The position numbers and the translations under genes are program-made. 64,000 bases of DNA from Larimichthys crocea. Its lineage: Eukaryota > Chordata > Actinopteri > Sciaenidae. The DNA lies in the NCBI RefSeq assembly GCF_000972845.2, contig NC_040032.1:5165073-5229072 (forward strand), in the 5' to 3' direction. The notes beneath the pieces are model-generated. The model searched no databases. It was given only the letters and a program-made list of their open reading frames with translations, and had not been told where the DNA came from. Position 1 is the first letter of the stretch. Every line of letters begins with the position of its first letter. Shown here in pieces: positions 26,680 to 36,280 of the stretch.

Positions 26680-26905
26680 TCTAAAGGTTAGATGCACACC
26701 TGGAGCAGCCTACAAGCCACAGTGTCTCGCACCCACTGTGAGGATTGGTGAAGATCTGGGGGTGCTTCAGCAAGGCTGGAATCAGGCAGGCCAGCCAGAG
26801 ATTTGTCTTTGCAAAGGACACATGAATTAATCTCCGGACCAGGTTATCCCGGGAGAAAACTTGATTCCTTCTGCTCAGACGATGTTCCCCAACTCCTTTG
26901 TTGTG
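26680..26905 (+). pseudogene. Tc1-like transposase fragment, forward strand
   Basis: Reads PGAAYKPQCLAPTV, then a frameshifted GGSVMIWGCF-type block, QGWNQAGQPEICLCKGHMN, and GENLIPSAQTMFPNS, matching the middle of a Tc1 transposase between the first and second catalytic Asp. It has premature stops and neither end is preserved. It is a different subfamily from the copy at 7.1 kb. Confidence 0.75.
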
Positions 26906-28920
26906 TAGACAGCAGCGCCAACATGAACATCTCTGGACCTCTCTGTGTGGACGCCACCATTCTGACTGGATGGAACTTCTACAGGTGAGGATTGTATAAT
27001 TGTGATGTTTTGTCTCCAGCTGCATCACTCACACAACATAACAACATAGAAAACTTTAGGTCAGACAAGTTTGACTTTGTACAACTCTCAGCTTTTACTC
27101 TGCGATTTCTGTGAGAAAGAGACACCAACCAGAGATTTTATTTTTTATTTTTTGCCCATGAAGCACTGCACAAGATCTCCTGTTACCGATAAAAGCACAT
27201 TTATCATGGAAGATGTGAGATTTTTGAAATGTTTAAATCCACATTGTTTTTACATATTTTACCATTAAGAATGAATCACCATTTTGGCAATATTTTCTGC
27301 AGTTTGTGATAAGTTTTAATTATTTTGTGACTTCTTAGTTTGTGATAAGTTTTAACTCTTTAGTAAAGTTTTAGTTTGTGGTAAGTTTTAACTCTTATAA
27401 TGATCATAATAATGAACCTTTAATTTAAATTTATTATGAATCCATTCTGTAAAGGGCACCACAAAGCAATTACGTTTAGGACACCAAAATAGCTAGCAGC
27501 GTCCCCTATCGATAATATCAATACAAATAATGGTATCGGTATTAATCGATACCAGTGTAATAATATCTATACTTCCTGTATACACTGCTGCGGTTTCATC
27601 AAAGAGGCAATCTGACTGTCTGTATCTGTGCAAGTGTCCCGCTGCTTTCAAGTACCGCTCCCTTCACAGGCACACTTTGCTCCCTTCCTCTGTTGTGTTT
27701 TGGTGTTGTACTGTCACGTGACTCAGCAATGCCAGGCAAACAAGCAGGCCAGCCAGCCTTTGGTCCATGGATTATAGCAAAAAAAAAAAAAATTATTATT
27801 GCTTTGTCTGAAATTAGTTTGTCATATTGCCCATTTGTACTTTGTGAAATGTGTTAAGAGGTTATGTTACTTGACAGCATACTGACATGCTTTTGAACAG
27901 CTATATTGACACTATTCAATGTAATTTTCAGTCTATGATGTCAAACTGATCAAACAAACAGCGCCCAGATTTAAAAAACAATAAGTGCAACTTTTGCAGA
28001 ATTGTGACAAGTTCAGGTATACTCCAAAGTCCAGACCAGAGTTGTTGTTTAACACATGTAGCACACAACATGAGACTCTCAGTGTCAGATGTGCTCTCTT
28101 GTGTTGACTAAACATTACAAACCGATTCTCAAAATGACACACAGGTCTGTGATGCAGTCAAAAACAAATTTAATTAATAACTTATAATGTTGCAACACGA
28201 TGCTGCGGACAGGACACAGACAGCAGAGAGACAAGCAGCACCGTGCAGCACTTCAGACCATCAGGAGGACAGAGACAAATATTAATCTGTAGGTTCATGG
28301 ACGTGTAGTGAGCGAATGAAATAAAATTGCATTTGTCTCACGCCCAATGTGTTTGAGTTGGTGGGAGTCAGTCAACTTACCACTGTGCAAAGTGAGGAGC
28401 AAGCAACACTGAAAGTCACAGTAAATGTGTGGCCCCTCTAGTCGTTGTGGCCCTATGTCTTTTCATTAAAAGCAAGTCTGTGCTGGCTCAATTTTTAGAT
28501 CCCACAGTGGTGTGGATCACGCACAGAGTAAACGATATCACTGGCTGTGGAGTGTGACAATCTGCCGAAGAAATCATCAACCTCCTCAGATCTACACTGA
28601 TCTCATAAATGGCCTCTGTGAACTTTTAATAGTCGGAAATTCGTCATAGTGATGGAGAGCTTTAATCCATGTTTTGTTCATTACTTGCAAATGGATATGT
28701 TCAGTTCACCATCAACATGAGCACATTTGTTAACAACATTGCTAATAGTTGTTGAGTCTGAACCAAAATGTTGGCCTGACGAAACAAAACAACTTTGAAC
28801 TAGTTGACTGAGAAAGAGTCTATATCAATAACTAATGTTTGTATTGTATGAATCTTTAGAGTTGTGTCTGATGCCTTCTGCGCCTAGCAACCATCTCTTC
28901 AAATTCTAAACATTTGCATA
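26906..28920. other. Upstream space of the PIM-like kinase; no recognised gene
   Basis: 27505-27745 (TATCGATAATATC…GGTATCGGTATTAATCGATACC) resembles the terminal part of a fish DNA transposon but I cannot define its ends. A short sequence TTTGTGATAAGTTTTAA recurs near 27305, 27345 and 27380, and also at 26450. No exon supported. Confidence 0.35.
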
Positions 28921-28977
28921 TTCCGGAACTAGAACTAGGCACATGAAAGACAAAATTCTGTGTTCCATGCAGAAAAC

Positions 28978-29112
28978 CTATAAGAGCACACAAACACAAG
29001 AGAGATCAGTTCCAGACACACGTGTTGGATCGACGTTCCCTTGTTACTCTGTTATCGTATTTAAAACTACTTTAACTTTGGATCAAGACTCCCGGACTTG
29101 GAAGAAATCACA
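28978..29112 (+). promoter_or_regulatory. TATA-type promoter and non-coding first exon of the PIM-like kinase
   Basis: CTATAAGAG at 28978-28986 is a good TATA box. A start of transcription about 25-30 bases downstream would give a short untranslated exon ending at 29112, where a strong donor (GTAAGTGAG) follows. The matching acceptor is TTTGTAG ending at 29279, 14 bases before the chosen ATG. About 50 bases upstream of the TATA box is TTCCGGAAC (28921-28929), which fits both an ETS core and a short-spaced STAT-type palindrome. The motifs are seen; their use is inference. Confidence 0.5.
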
Positions 29113-29293
29113 GTAAGTGAGAAATCCAGGCAAACCTGTAGTCGCTCATAAATTCAGATCAGGTATAGAGGGCACAGTTTTAGAGTTAGCACTTGAAGAT
29201 AGACAGATAAAGTATCTCTGAGATAATTTCATACAGTTATTGACTACAATTAACAACAAATTGATGTTCTGGTTTGTAGAGAAGAATTACAGC

Positions 29294-32059
29294 ATGCCAC
29301 GGGAAAGTGAAGGATCTTCAATGGATGACCAGACTAGAAGAGGTAAAAGGAAGGCCAGTCCTGCCCCCAAAAAGGCCAAGAGGAAAAGGACAAGGGTGTC
29401 TAAATCTCCACCCCGAAACACCCCTGAGAAGAATGTCAACCGGAGAGTGAAAAGGAAAGTTAGAGAAGATGGAGAGGAGTCACCAAAGACAAAGAAGAGG
29501 GCATTTGACATTATTCACCTTACCCAGGATGACGATGAAATGGCTTCCTCCTCAGCGGACACTGGCAGAGGTGGGCAGATCATGTGAAAATGCTATTAAT
29601 AGTAATGAGATTAATTTATGTAACTTTTTTCAAGCAGTTTAAAGTAGGGTAACAAATAGCAGAATGCTAATGCTTTACATGTGAGGGTAACAAATAGCAC
29701 ATTAACAGAAAAAAAAATAGTGGCAGTGTAAATTGGGATGACAATATTAACATAGATCAGTTCATCCAGATTACAAAGAAAATATTCTCTAGTGTAAAAT
29801 CTGGTGGCAGATATTTTGGGATTATCCTGTCCACGTTTTGGAATATCTATTTGACATTTTGTGCATTTACACCAGCACAATGGAAGTGAATGAAATTACA
29901 TATACATTTGGTGCTCACGGCAAATGGTGCCTAAAGAAAATTTAAAAGCAAAATTTATTTCCAAAAGCACTAGCCTGCATGGAATGGATATTTCACCAAA
30001 CACACAGTGGGCTGTTTCTTTGGTAGTTCAAATAGAAAATGTTGACAGATAATTATCCTTTCCTAACAAGAACAGAGTTGTTGTTTTTTTAATATAGAAT
30101 AAATGTTGCTGCTATTTTTTTAATGGTGTGAGCTCTACAAGCCAAACTTCATTCACCTCGACTGGGGTGGAGACAGTAATGTCAGCAGGTATCTGTAGAC
30201 CTAGATGAATAAAATATAAACTACTGTGCATGGATTTAAAAAAAACAAAAAACAATAAAGCATAGTTATATTGTTCTGCTTTGGACAAAGCCAAGCCAAC
30301 TGTTTCCAGCTGATCTATTATTCATTCAACTAAGATGTTGATGTTCCTCTTGTTCTTTCTCATCTGTAGACAGCAGCAGGCCTTTCAAGGAGGTGTCGGA
30401 AAGGAAACGTAGGAGAAAGGCCAGCAATGATGGAGGAAAGCCAAAAAGAAAGAGGAGCGTAGACATTGTGGAGACCACACAGGATGTGACCATAAATGCC
30501 TGCAGAGGTGAGTGACTAATTTAGGCTTTAGATTTAGGTTAATGTGAAGAAAAAAATGAGGATTTATATTTGGTATAACATAGAAAGGATTATGATTAGA
30601 GCTTTAGGAACATGTAACTGATGTTCCTTAACAAAACCTGTATGTCTGTATCTTTTCAGATAAATTTGAGGACAAATACGTGCAGCAAAATCAACTCGGC
30701 GAAGGAGGCTGTGGGTCTGTTTTTGCTGGCTACCGCAAAGCAGATAACTTACCTGTGAGTATTACACACACATACACACACAGATATTCACAGATATCAC
30801 AGCATTGAGTGAGGAAGTACCAATTTCTGTTTGTGTCTTGCAGGTTGCCATCAAACACGTACCAAATGAGAAGGTGTTTTGCAAACATGTGGTGAGTGAG
30901 CAACACCAACTACTGTTGGAATCTGTAATTTTGGTTATCTATGAATCTACGAAGCCTTTTATGATTATTATTTTTATTTTTGGTGTCTCAGGACAATAAT
31001 GGAAAGAAGATTTCAGTGGAAGTCGCCACTATGTTAAAACTTGCGGAAGGAACAACTGGAGTGGGCACATCAGCATCTGTGGCCCTTCTGGACTGGTATG
31101 ACCTGGACAAGGAGCTGATCCTGGTGATGGAGAGACCAGTACCCGCCGTAGACCTCCTTAAGTACATCCAGGGCAAAGGAGGCTCCATAGATGAGAATGA
31201 GGCCAAGGTAAGCTGCTGGAGGTCCACTGTGTTAAGTATTTCTACATACAGGAATGTAACAACCTGTAAAGTAATTGCTGGGCATTGTGAACACGGCGTC
31301 AGTAAGATAATTCTGATATAGCAAGAAACAAGAAAATAGACGATCAGATCTCTGACCCTTCATTCCTCTCTTTGTGTTTCTGTCTCAGATCATAATGAAG
31401 CAGTTGGTTGATGCAGCTAAAGAACTTAAAGATAAGTGCATCTTTCATCGGGACATCAAGGTGGAAAATATCTTGATTGAGACAGGCTCAGGGACCCCCC
31501 GTCTCCGGCTCATTGACTTTGGACTCAGCTGTTTCGTCAAGGAAAAGTCACGTTACCACATTTTCTATGGTAAAATTTCTAGCTTCTACCCCTGTTCCTC
31601 ACTAATTCCTGTGACCTGTGACATTTAAACAAAGCTTTTCCTCACCCTCATGTCTTATTGTATATTGTAGGTACCCCTGATCACATTCCTCCAGAATGGT
31701 TCCGTCGTAACACCTACCACGCTGGCCCCACAACAGTATGGCAGGTCGGAGTGGTTCTGTATGAATCGGTCCACGGAGAAACACGTTTTGCGACCAAGAG
31801 CTTCACCAGGAACAAGCAGAAAATCAGCAATGAGCTGTCCAAAAGTAAGAAAAACAAACTCACATGTAGATGTCTGTCAGCAGACACACATCTGCTTATT
31901 TTAGTTCACATGCTGATGGATTACTTTAGCCGTCTGCCTCACCTTTCTCATACCTATTTCTCTCTAGAGTGCCAGGATTTTCTCAAAGGATGTCTAGCCA
32001 AAGTCCCCGAAGACCGCCCCACCCTGGAGCAACTCCAGCTGCACCCATGGTTCAGGTAA
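29294..32059 (+). CDS. PIM-like serine/threonine protein kinase, 8 coding exons
   Basis: Predicted 406-residue kinase. Coding exons are 29294-29570, 30370-30507, 30660-30754, 30844-30891, 30992-31207, 31389-31569, 31671-31844 and 31968-32059; all junctions are GT/AG and keep frame. Residues 1-138 are a Lys/Arg-rich extension; the kinase domain runs from about 143 to the end. Visible motifs are the glycine loop LGEGGCGSV (151-159), VAIK with catalytic Lys174, a likely helix-C Glu196, the PIM-type hinge ERPVP (233-237), HRDIKVEN (catalytic Asp280, Asn285), DFG (301-303) and PPEW (325-328) in place of APE. Pro in the hinge and PPEW are typical of the PIM family, a large expanded group in fishes. 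No catalytic residue is missing, so activity is likely. I chose the ATG at 29294 because it lies 14 bases inside an exon with a good upstream acceptor; an in-frame ATG at 29240 lies in the preceding intron. The stop overlaps a possible donor (CAGgtaaac), so a further 3' exon is not excluded. The exact paralogue cannot be named from the sequence. Confidence 0.88.
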
Positions 32060-32071
32060 ACACAATTATTG

Positions 32072-32345
32072 GGCGGCACAGTGGTGCAGTGGTTAGCACT
32101 GTCACCTCACAGCAAAAAGGTACCTGGTTGCAACCCTCAGCTAGGGCCTTTTATGTGTGGAGTTTGCATGTTCTCCCTGTGTTTGCGTGGGTTTTCTCCG
32201 GGTGCTCCGGTTTCCCCCACAGTCTAAAAATATGCAGGTTTATAGGCTAATTGAAGACTCTAAATTCCCCCCCAACCCGTGTTTGCGTGGGTTTTCTCCG
32301 GGTGCTCCGGTTTCTCCCACAGTAAAAAAAAAAAACAGATTTATA
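32072..32345 (+). repeat. tRNA-related SINE-like interspersed repeat with internal duplication
   Basis: The head (GGGCGGCACAGTGGTGCAGT onward) resembles a tRNA-type internal promoter: a box-A-like TGGTGCAGTGG and a box-B-like GGTTGCAACCC. It matches a repeat that is very common in teleosts, whose body reads 'tgtggagtttgcatgttctcc... gtgggttttctccgggtgctccgg'. The last part of that body is present twice (about 32179-32222 and 32279-32322), with a third partial piece near 32461. The class assignment is from memory of the consensus and from the box motifs. Confidence 0.55.
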
Positions 32346-32447
32346 GGCTAATTGGTGACTCTAATTTGGCTAATTGGTGACTCTAATTTGGCTAATTGGT
32401 GACTCTAATTTGGCTAATTGGTGACTCTAATTTGGCTAATTGATGAC
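32346..32447 (+). repeat. 22-bp minisatellite, four perfect units plus a partial
   Basis: Units GGCTAATTGGTGACTCTAAT + TT occupy 32346-32367, 32368-32389, 32390-32411 and 32412-32433, and a degenerate fifth (GGCTAATTGATGAC) ends at 32447. The unit is the tail segment of the adjacent SINE-like repeat, so the array grew from it by slippage or unequal exchange. Confidence 0.85.
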
Positions 32448-32724
32448 ACCCCACCAACCAGTGTTTGCGTGGGTCCCCCCAGTCCAAAAAACAAAATGCA
32501 GGGTTAATTGGTGACTCTCCCCTGCCTAATAGATAGATTAGTGACATTATGTGCTATTGTGATCAATAAAAGCTCAATAAAATTTAAGCCAATACTTCAT
32601 CTTTGCTTCATGACCACAGTTCTATTATATGAAGGTTTTGATCTAGCTCCAGTCTTCAGTCTCAGTTATAACTAAATACTAGAAAAGTATTGTGACAGTT
32701 TCCAACAATAACATTGCAGTGTAT

Positions 32725-32915
32725 ATTGATTGATTTTTGATTGATTGAAGTGTTTATTTCGAATATGCAACAACAATAAAAAGAAAAGTAAGGCAAAACA
32801 TTTAAACATAGACAACTTATAAACTCCCACCTCTTCTCTTTAAATAATGAATGACAATACCAAGCTTCCTTGCAACTTGTTTAGATATACTTTTATACCC
32901 CCATCCAGCTGTAAT
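32725..32915. repeat. Probable interspersed repeat hosting the fold-back element
   Basis: TTTATTTCGAATATGCAACA and following text resemble a common teleost repeat end. The fold-back element appears to sit inside it, and 33661-33790 may be its continuation. Low certainty. Confidence 0.3.
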
Positions 32916-33660
32916 TACGGAAGCGCATTGCTGCCACCCCCCAAAAAAAAATTCAGCTCAGTATCACGTAATCACGTGAAAAGTTTACGTTATTTCATGA
33001 TGTGGTATTTTCACATTATAATGTGAAAGTATCACGTTATTTCATGATATGAAATTATCACGTTATTTCGTGATAGGCATTTATCACGTTATTTCATGAT
33101 ATGGTGATATTTTCACGGTATAACATGAAAACATCAAGTATAGTTTTACTTGATTTCATAAGTTTACCAACACGCGTCCCTCACGTCACGGTTCAGTCCA
33201 TAAACTGACTATGGTTCCTCTACATAACTTAATTCAATTATACTTTAATCTTGGTTTGAGACATGGTGACATACTACAGTTGTTGAGCACTGTAGATAAC
33301 ATTGTTATCAGTATGCGTACTCTCCGAAGGATTTTGAAGAACATGGGGTTGTACCGAAGAAAGAATGAATCTGACCCTCTTGAGGTTGCATCGTTTCTTA
33401 TTGTTCTTATCTCAAGTGAAAAACCATACATGATGTTTTCACGTCATAACGTGAACATATCATGAAATAACGTGATAAATGACTATCACAAAATAACGTG
33501 ATGATTTCATATCATGAAATAACGTGATAATTACATATCACGGAATAATGTGATACTTTTATGTTATAACATGATATTTATAACATGAAACTTTTCATGT
33601 AATTACATGATACTGAGCCAAATTATATTTTTTGAAGGGTGGCAGCAATGCGCTTCCCTA
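32916..33660. mobile_element. Fold-back element with integrase-type HTH remnant and palindromic subterminal arrays
   Basis: Left end TACGGAAGCGCATTGCTGCC and right end inverted as GGCAGCAATGCGCTTCCCTA. Inside each end is an array of about 20-bp palindrome-like units such as TATCACGTTATTTCATGATA (left arm to about 33145, right arm from about 33428), so the two arms of about 230 bp can pair over their length. The core (33211-33430) encodes LIQLYFNLGLRHGDILQLL followed by ISMRTLRRILKNMGLYRR and SDPLEVASF, a pattern I recall from the N-terminal helix-turn-helix of fish proteins with an integrase catalytic core. The catalytic part is deleted. Flanks GTAAT and GTAAA suggest a short target duplication. 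Confidence 0.65.
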
Positions 33661-34404
33661 GTAAATGACAATTGTACACATATTTAAGTTAGAGTTAAGA
33701 GCAAACAAGTCAAACTCAAACAAATTAAATACATTATATATTACTCATATTCAGACATTCGTATGTATGCAAGCATGCATACAAACAAGTAACCAAACCC
33801 AGCTCAAAATTGTCTGCTGCCGTCTGCCCATCCCCCGTCCCAAAGCACTCACAGGTGGCTCAGAACTGGTTGAGCAGTCTCTCCTAGACGCAGTCAGAGC
33901 AGGAGATCTTTGCTATGTATTGTTATTTTAGGTCCTAAAGCACACATGCAGACTGTAAAGTAGAGTTGAGCTGGATACTCTGCTGAAACGAGTATCCGGT
34001 ACGGATAAAGCACTTTTGCAGTAGGCTAGTCACAGCGCCCCTCTCCTACACACATACACATGTATTGTGTTGCTGTGTCCTGCTCTGCTCACTCACACAG
34101 AACACCTCTCTGTCTCTCCCTCAGTCACTCAGGTTCACGGGTCTTTTCCGTTAACTTTAAGGGTTTCTTCAGCTTCAGGTTTGTTTTTACTTTGGTTTCT
34201 ACTTACTTATTAACCAGTAGAGTTCAGGTAAACGTGGGTTTGTTCAGACGTGGTTCTTGGTACAACGCGACTTGCGTCTCTGCCTGTCGGAGATTTTTAT
34301 TCTTTTTCTTTTTTAAAAGCTCTAACCAGTTTTTTACTTCATGCAGTGTCTGATGCTGTCTTGCTGTATTTCATTAAAAAAATAAAGGTAGAAGTGGTAT
34401 AAAT

Positions 34405-35690
34405 CATAGGCATATATCAGAGCTGCCAACTTTTCAAAAAAAAACTTGGAGTGAGATTCTGTAAGGGATGGCCAAAATTTTGTACCGTGCACCCCGCGCA
34501 CAGACACATATGTGTTTTACCCATGTCGTGCCCTGCATTCTAGTGGTTTGCGGGGCCAAAAGCCATTGATTGGGGCGGCCTACAGGAGATGGACAATATT
34601 AGTTACAGTCTGTGAAGCAAAGACAGCTGAAGGAAATTTTGGATTAAGGAGATGCGATTTTCTGCATTCAAGTGGATTTTGAGGAGGTATGCTAAAAATG
34701 TGTAATACTTTATTCTGATTTTATATTCATCTGATCATGACTTGTAGGGCCTTCTAAACTTGAGCTAAATATTCATTAAAGAGAAAACCACTGTTGTGCC
34801 TATGAGTGTACTGTATGTACCACAATATCGCCTTATTAAATTATAGACTTTTGTTTAAGATTTGACCATGGTATTCATTGACAATCAGTAGTATTCAACC
34901 AATTACTTCACCCAAACTTAATCCATTTAATTATTTAATTAATAAATGTATTCTTAAGAGCACTCAGATTTATGTTTAACAAAAAAGTGACACAAGATTA
35001 GTTAGGGACAAATGCTTCACCATTGAAAGCCCACAAACAAAACAAATACTGAGCTTACAACATCAGCCTTTGAAGCAAAACATCATAAATCAGTGGATCA
35101 TAAGAAAATGAAAATAACAATGACAGGTTAGGATTCGTGGGCAATGTTGTACTGTGGCCTTCTTGGAGTACAACAAGTCCATATACTGTTGAAAGTACAA
35201 CAGGCCAATATTTTTATTTTCTTCAGCGATTGATGTTCCACTGTCGCTTCTCCTCCTCCGACTAGCGCCTACTCGGGACAGGAAACGCAGGAAACAGTAA
35301 TCCACTGAACTCAGGGTGGGTTACAGTGGCCACTTGCGCTTATCAGCGCCACCTACCCTCGTGGAGTTTACAAAAAGAACGAACGCGTCTCTGCCCCATT
35401 TGGACTTTTTTTGGGAGGTGTAAGAAATTGGATGTGTGGCGTGAGAGCGTGTGAAGGCAGGCAAAAACGTGTGTCACACGGCAAAAGCGTGTGAGTTCGC
35501 AGCTCTGATATATACATAGACGCCTCATTGAGCAGGTTGGTCTGTTGCTGCGTTACGTTAGCGCGTCCACCATATCGGATGTGGCAGATCTGCCCTGAAA
35601 ACTAATAAAAGGAAATGGACTTTCTAAAAGTGCTTTAAGTTAATGCTTATTCCCCCATTCACACACACACTAATATATCTGGGAAACAAA
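34405..35690. mobile_element. MITE (CATAGACATATATACATAGACGC family), copy 1, split by a hAT-like insertion
   Basis: The outer end CATAGGCATATAT lies at 34405-34417 and resumes as ATATATACATAGACGC at 35508; removing the insertion and one ATATAT gives the end sequence of the intact copy at 42931-43239. From 35514 to 35690 it matches that copy in reverse orientation (TCATTGAGCAGGTTGGTC, GGATGTGGCAGATCTGCCC, AAAGTGCTTTAAGTTAATGC, CTAATATATCTGGGAAACAA). Beyond 35690 the match stops, so its other end is lost. Confidence 0.75.
34418..35507. mobile_element. hAT-like non-autonomous element, CAGAGCTGC ends
   Basis: Begins CAGAGCTGCCAACTTTT and ends AGTTCGCAGCTCTG, so the terminal inverted repeats are CAGAGCTGCNAACT. 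It is flanked on both sides by ATATAT, which fits a target duplication partly hidden by the TA-rich site. The 1,090-bp interior has no transposase; the longest frame (35305-35090) is not recognisable. Confidence 0.7.
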
Positions 35691-36280
35691 TAGGCACCAA
35701 AAACAACGTATGTAACTTTTAAAGTGATGATTAAAAAAGTTTACTCCTTATGTTTAGGATATAAGTAAGCACCAAACAAACATATGTATTTTTCTAATGC
35801 TGAGTGTTTACAGCTACTAATGTGTGTAACACTGTTACTGTGATGATAAATATTGAACATTTAATCTGTGTCTATAATAACCAGATCCTGAAATGTAGAT
35901 GTGACATGAGGGTTTTCTGAAGAGCACTAACGTTTACGTTTAACTGATTTTGATTAATCATTTTTATATTCACATTGAATATACAGCTTTTTCCGTGTGT
36001 TGCCACTCTGCAACCACTCTGCAAACATCAGCACAAAATGGTGGTTGTCAATTCAAAACTGTGTTTCTTGAACCTTCTGCTGCTGGAGAAGACATCTCAA
36101 AAGCAGACATGGACACGGTCTCATCCTGTGCTGCCACATTTCCTGATGTGCTTGGAGACACACCCCACTGCACCATCAGATGGCGGAAGATGGCCTGGAA
36201 CTGGCTGGCTGAGGGATTGTTACTCCAGCCCCCTAAAACACATACAAACACCACATTCACATATACAGTTACCCGGATAA

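Larger units (their letters stand above)
32060..32581 (+). other. Predicted 3' UTR of the PIM-like kinase, made mostly of repeats, with tandem poly(A) signals
   Basis: The first AATAAA hexamers after the stop codon are at 32565-32570 and 32576-32581. If they are used, the transcript tail of about 500 bases contains a SINE-like repeat, a duplicated segment of about 45 bases and a 22-bp minisatellite. No other signal hexamer was seen between the stop and 32565. Confidence 0.5.

Noticed and set aside
1..28000. Exons of FSTL4, expected on this side from human synteny
   Set aside because: No Kazal (multi-Cys), EF-hand or Ig-type exon was recognised in any frame; the gene may lie further left or be absent.
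32919..33660. CRISPR-like array of palindromic repeats
   Set aside because: The repeats are not separated by unique spacers of constant length, occur in mirror-image arms, and the genome is eukaryotic; they are transposon subterminal repeats.
35090..35305. Reverse frame inside the hAT-like element as a possible transposase
   Set aside because: Short and without BED, RNase H-like or hATC motifs; the element is non-autonomous.
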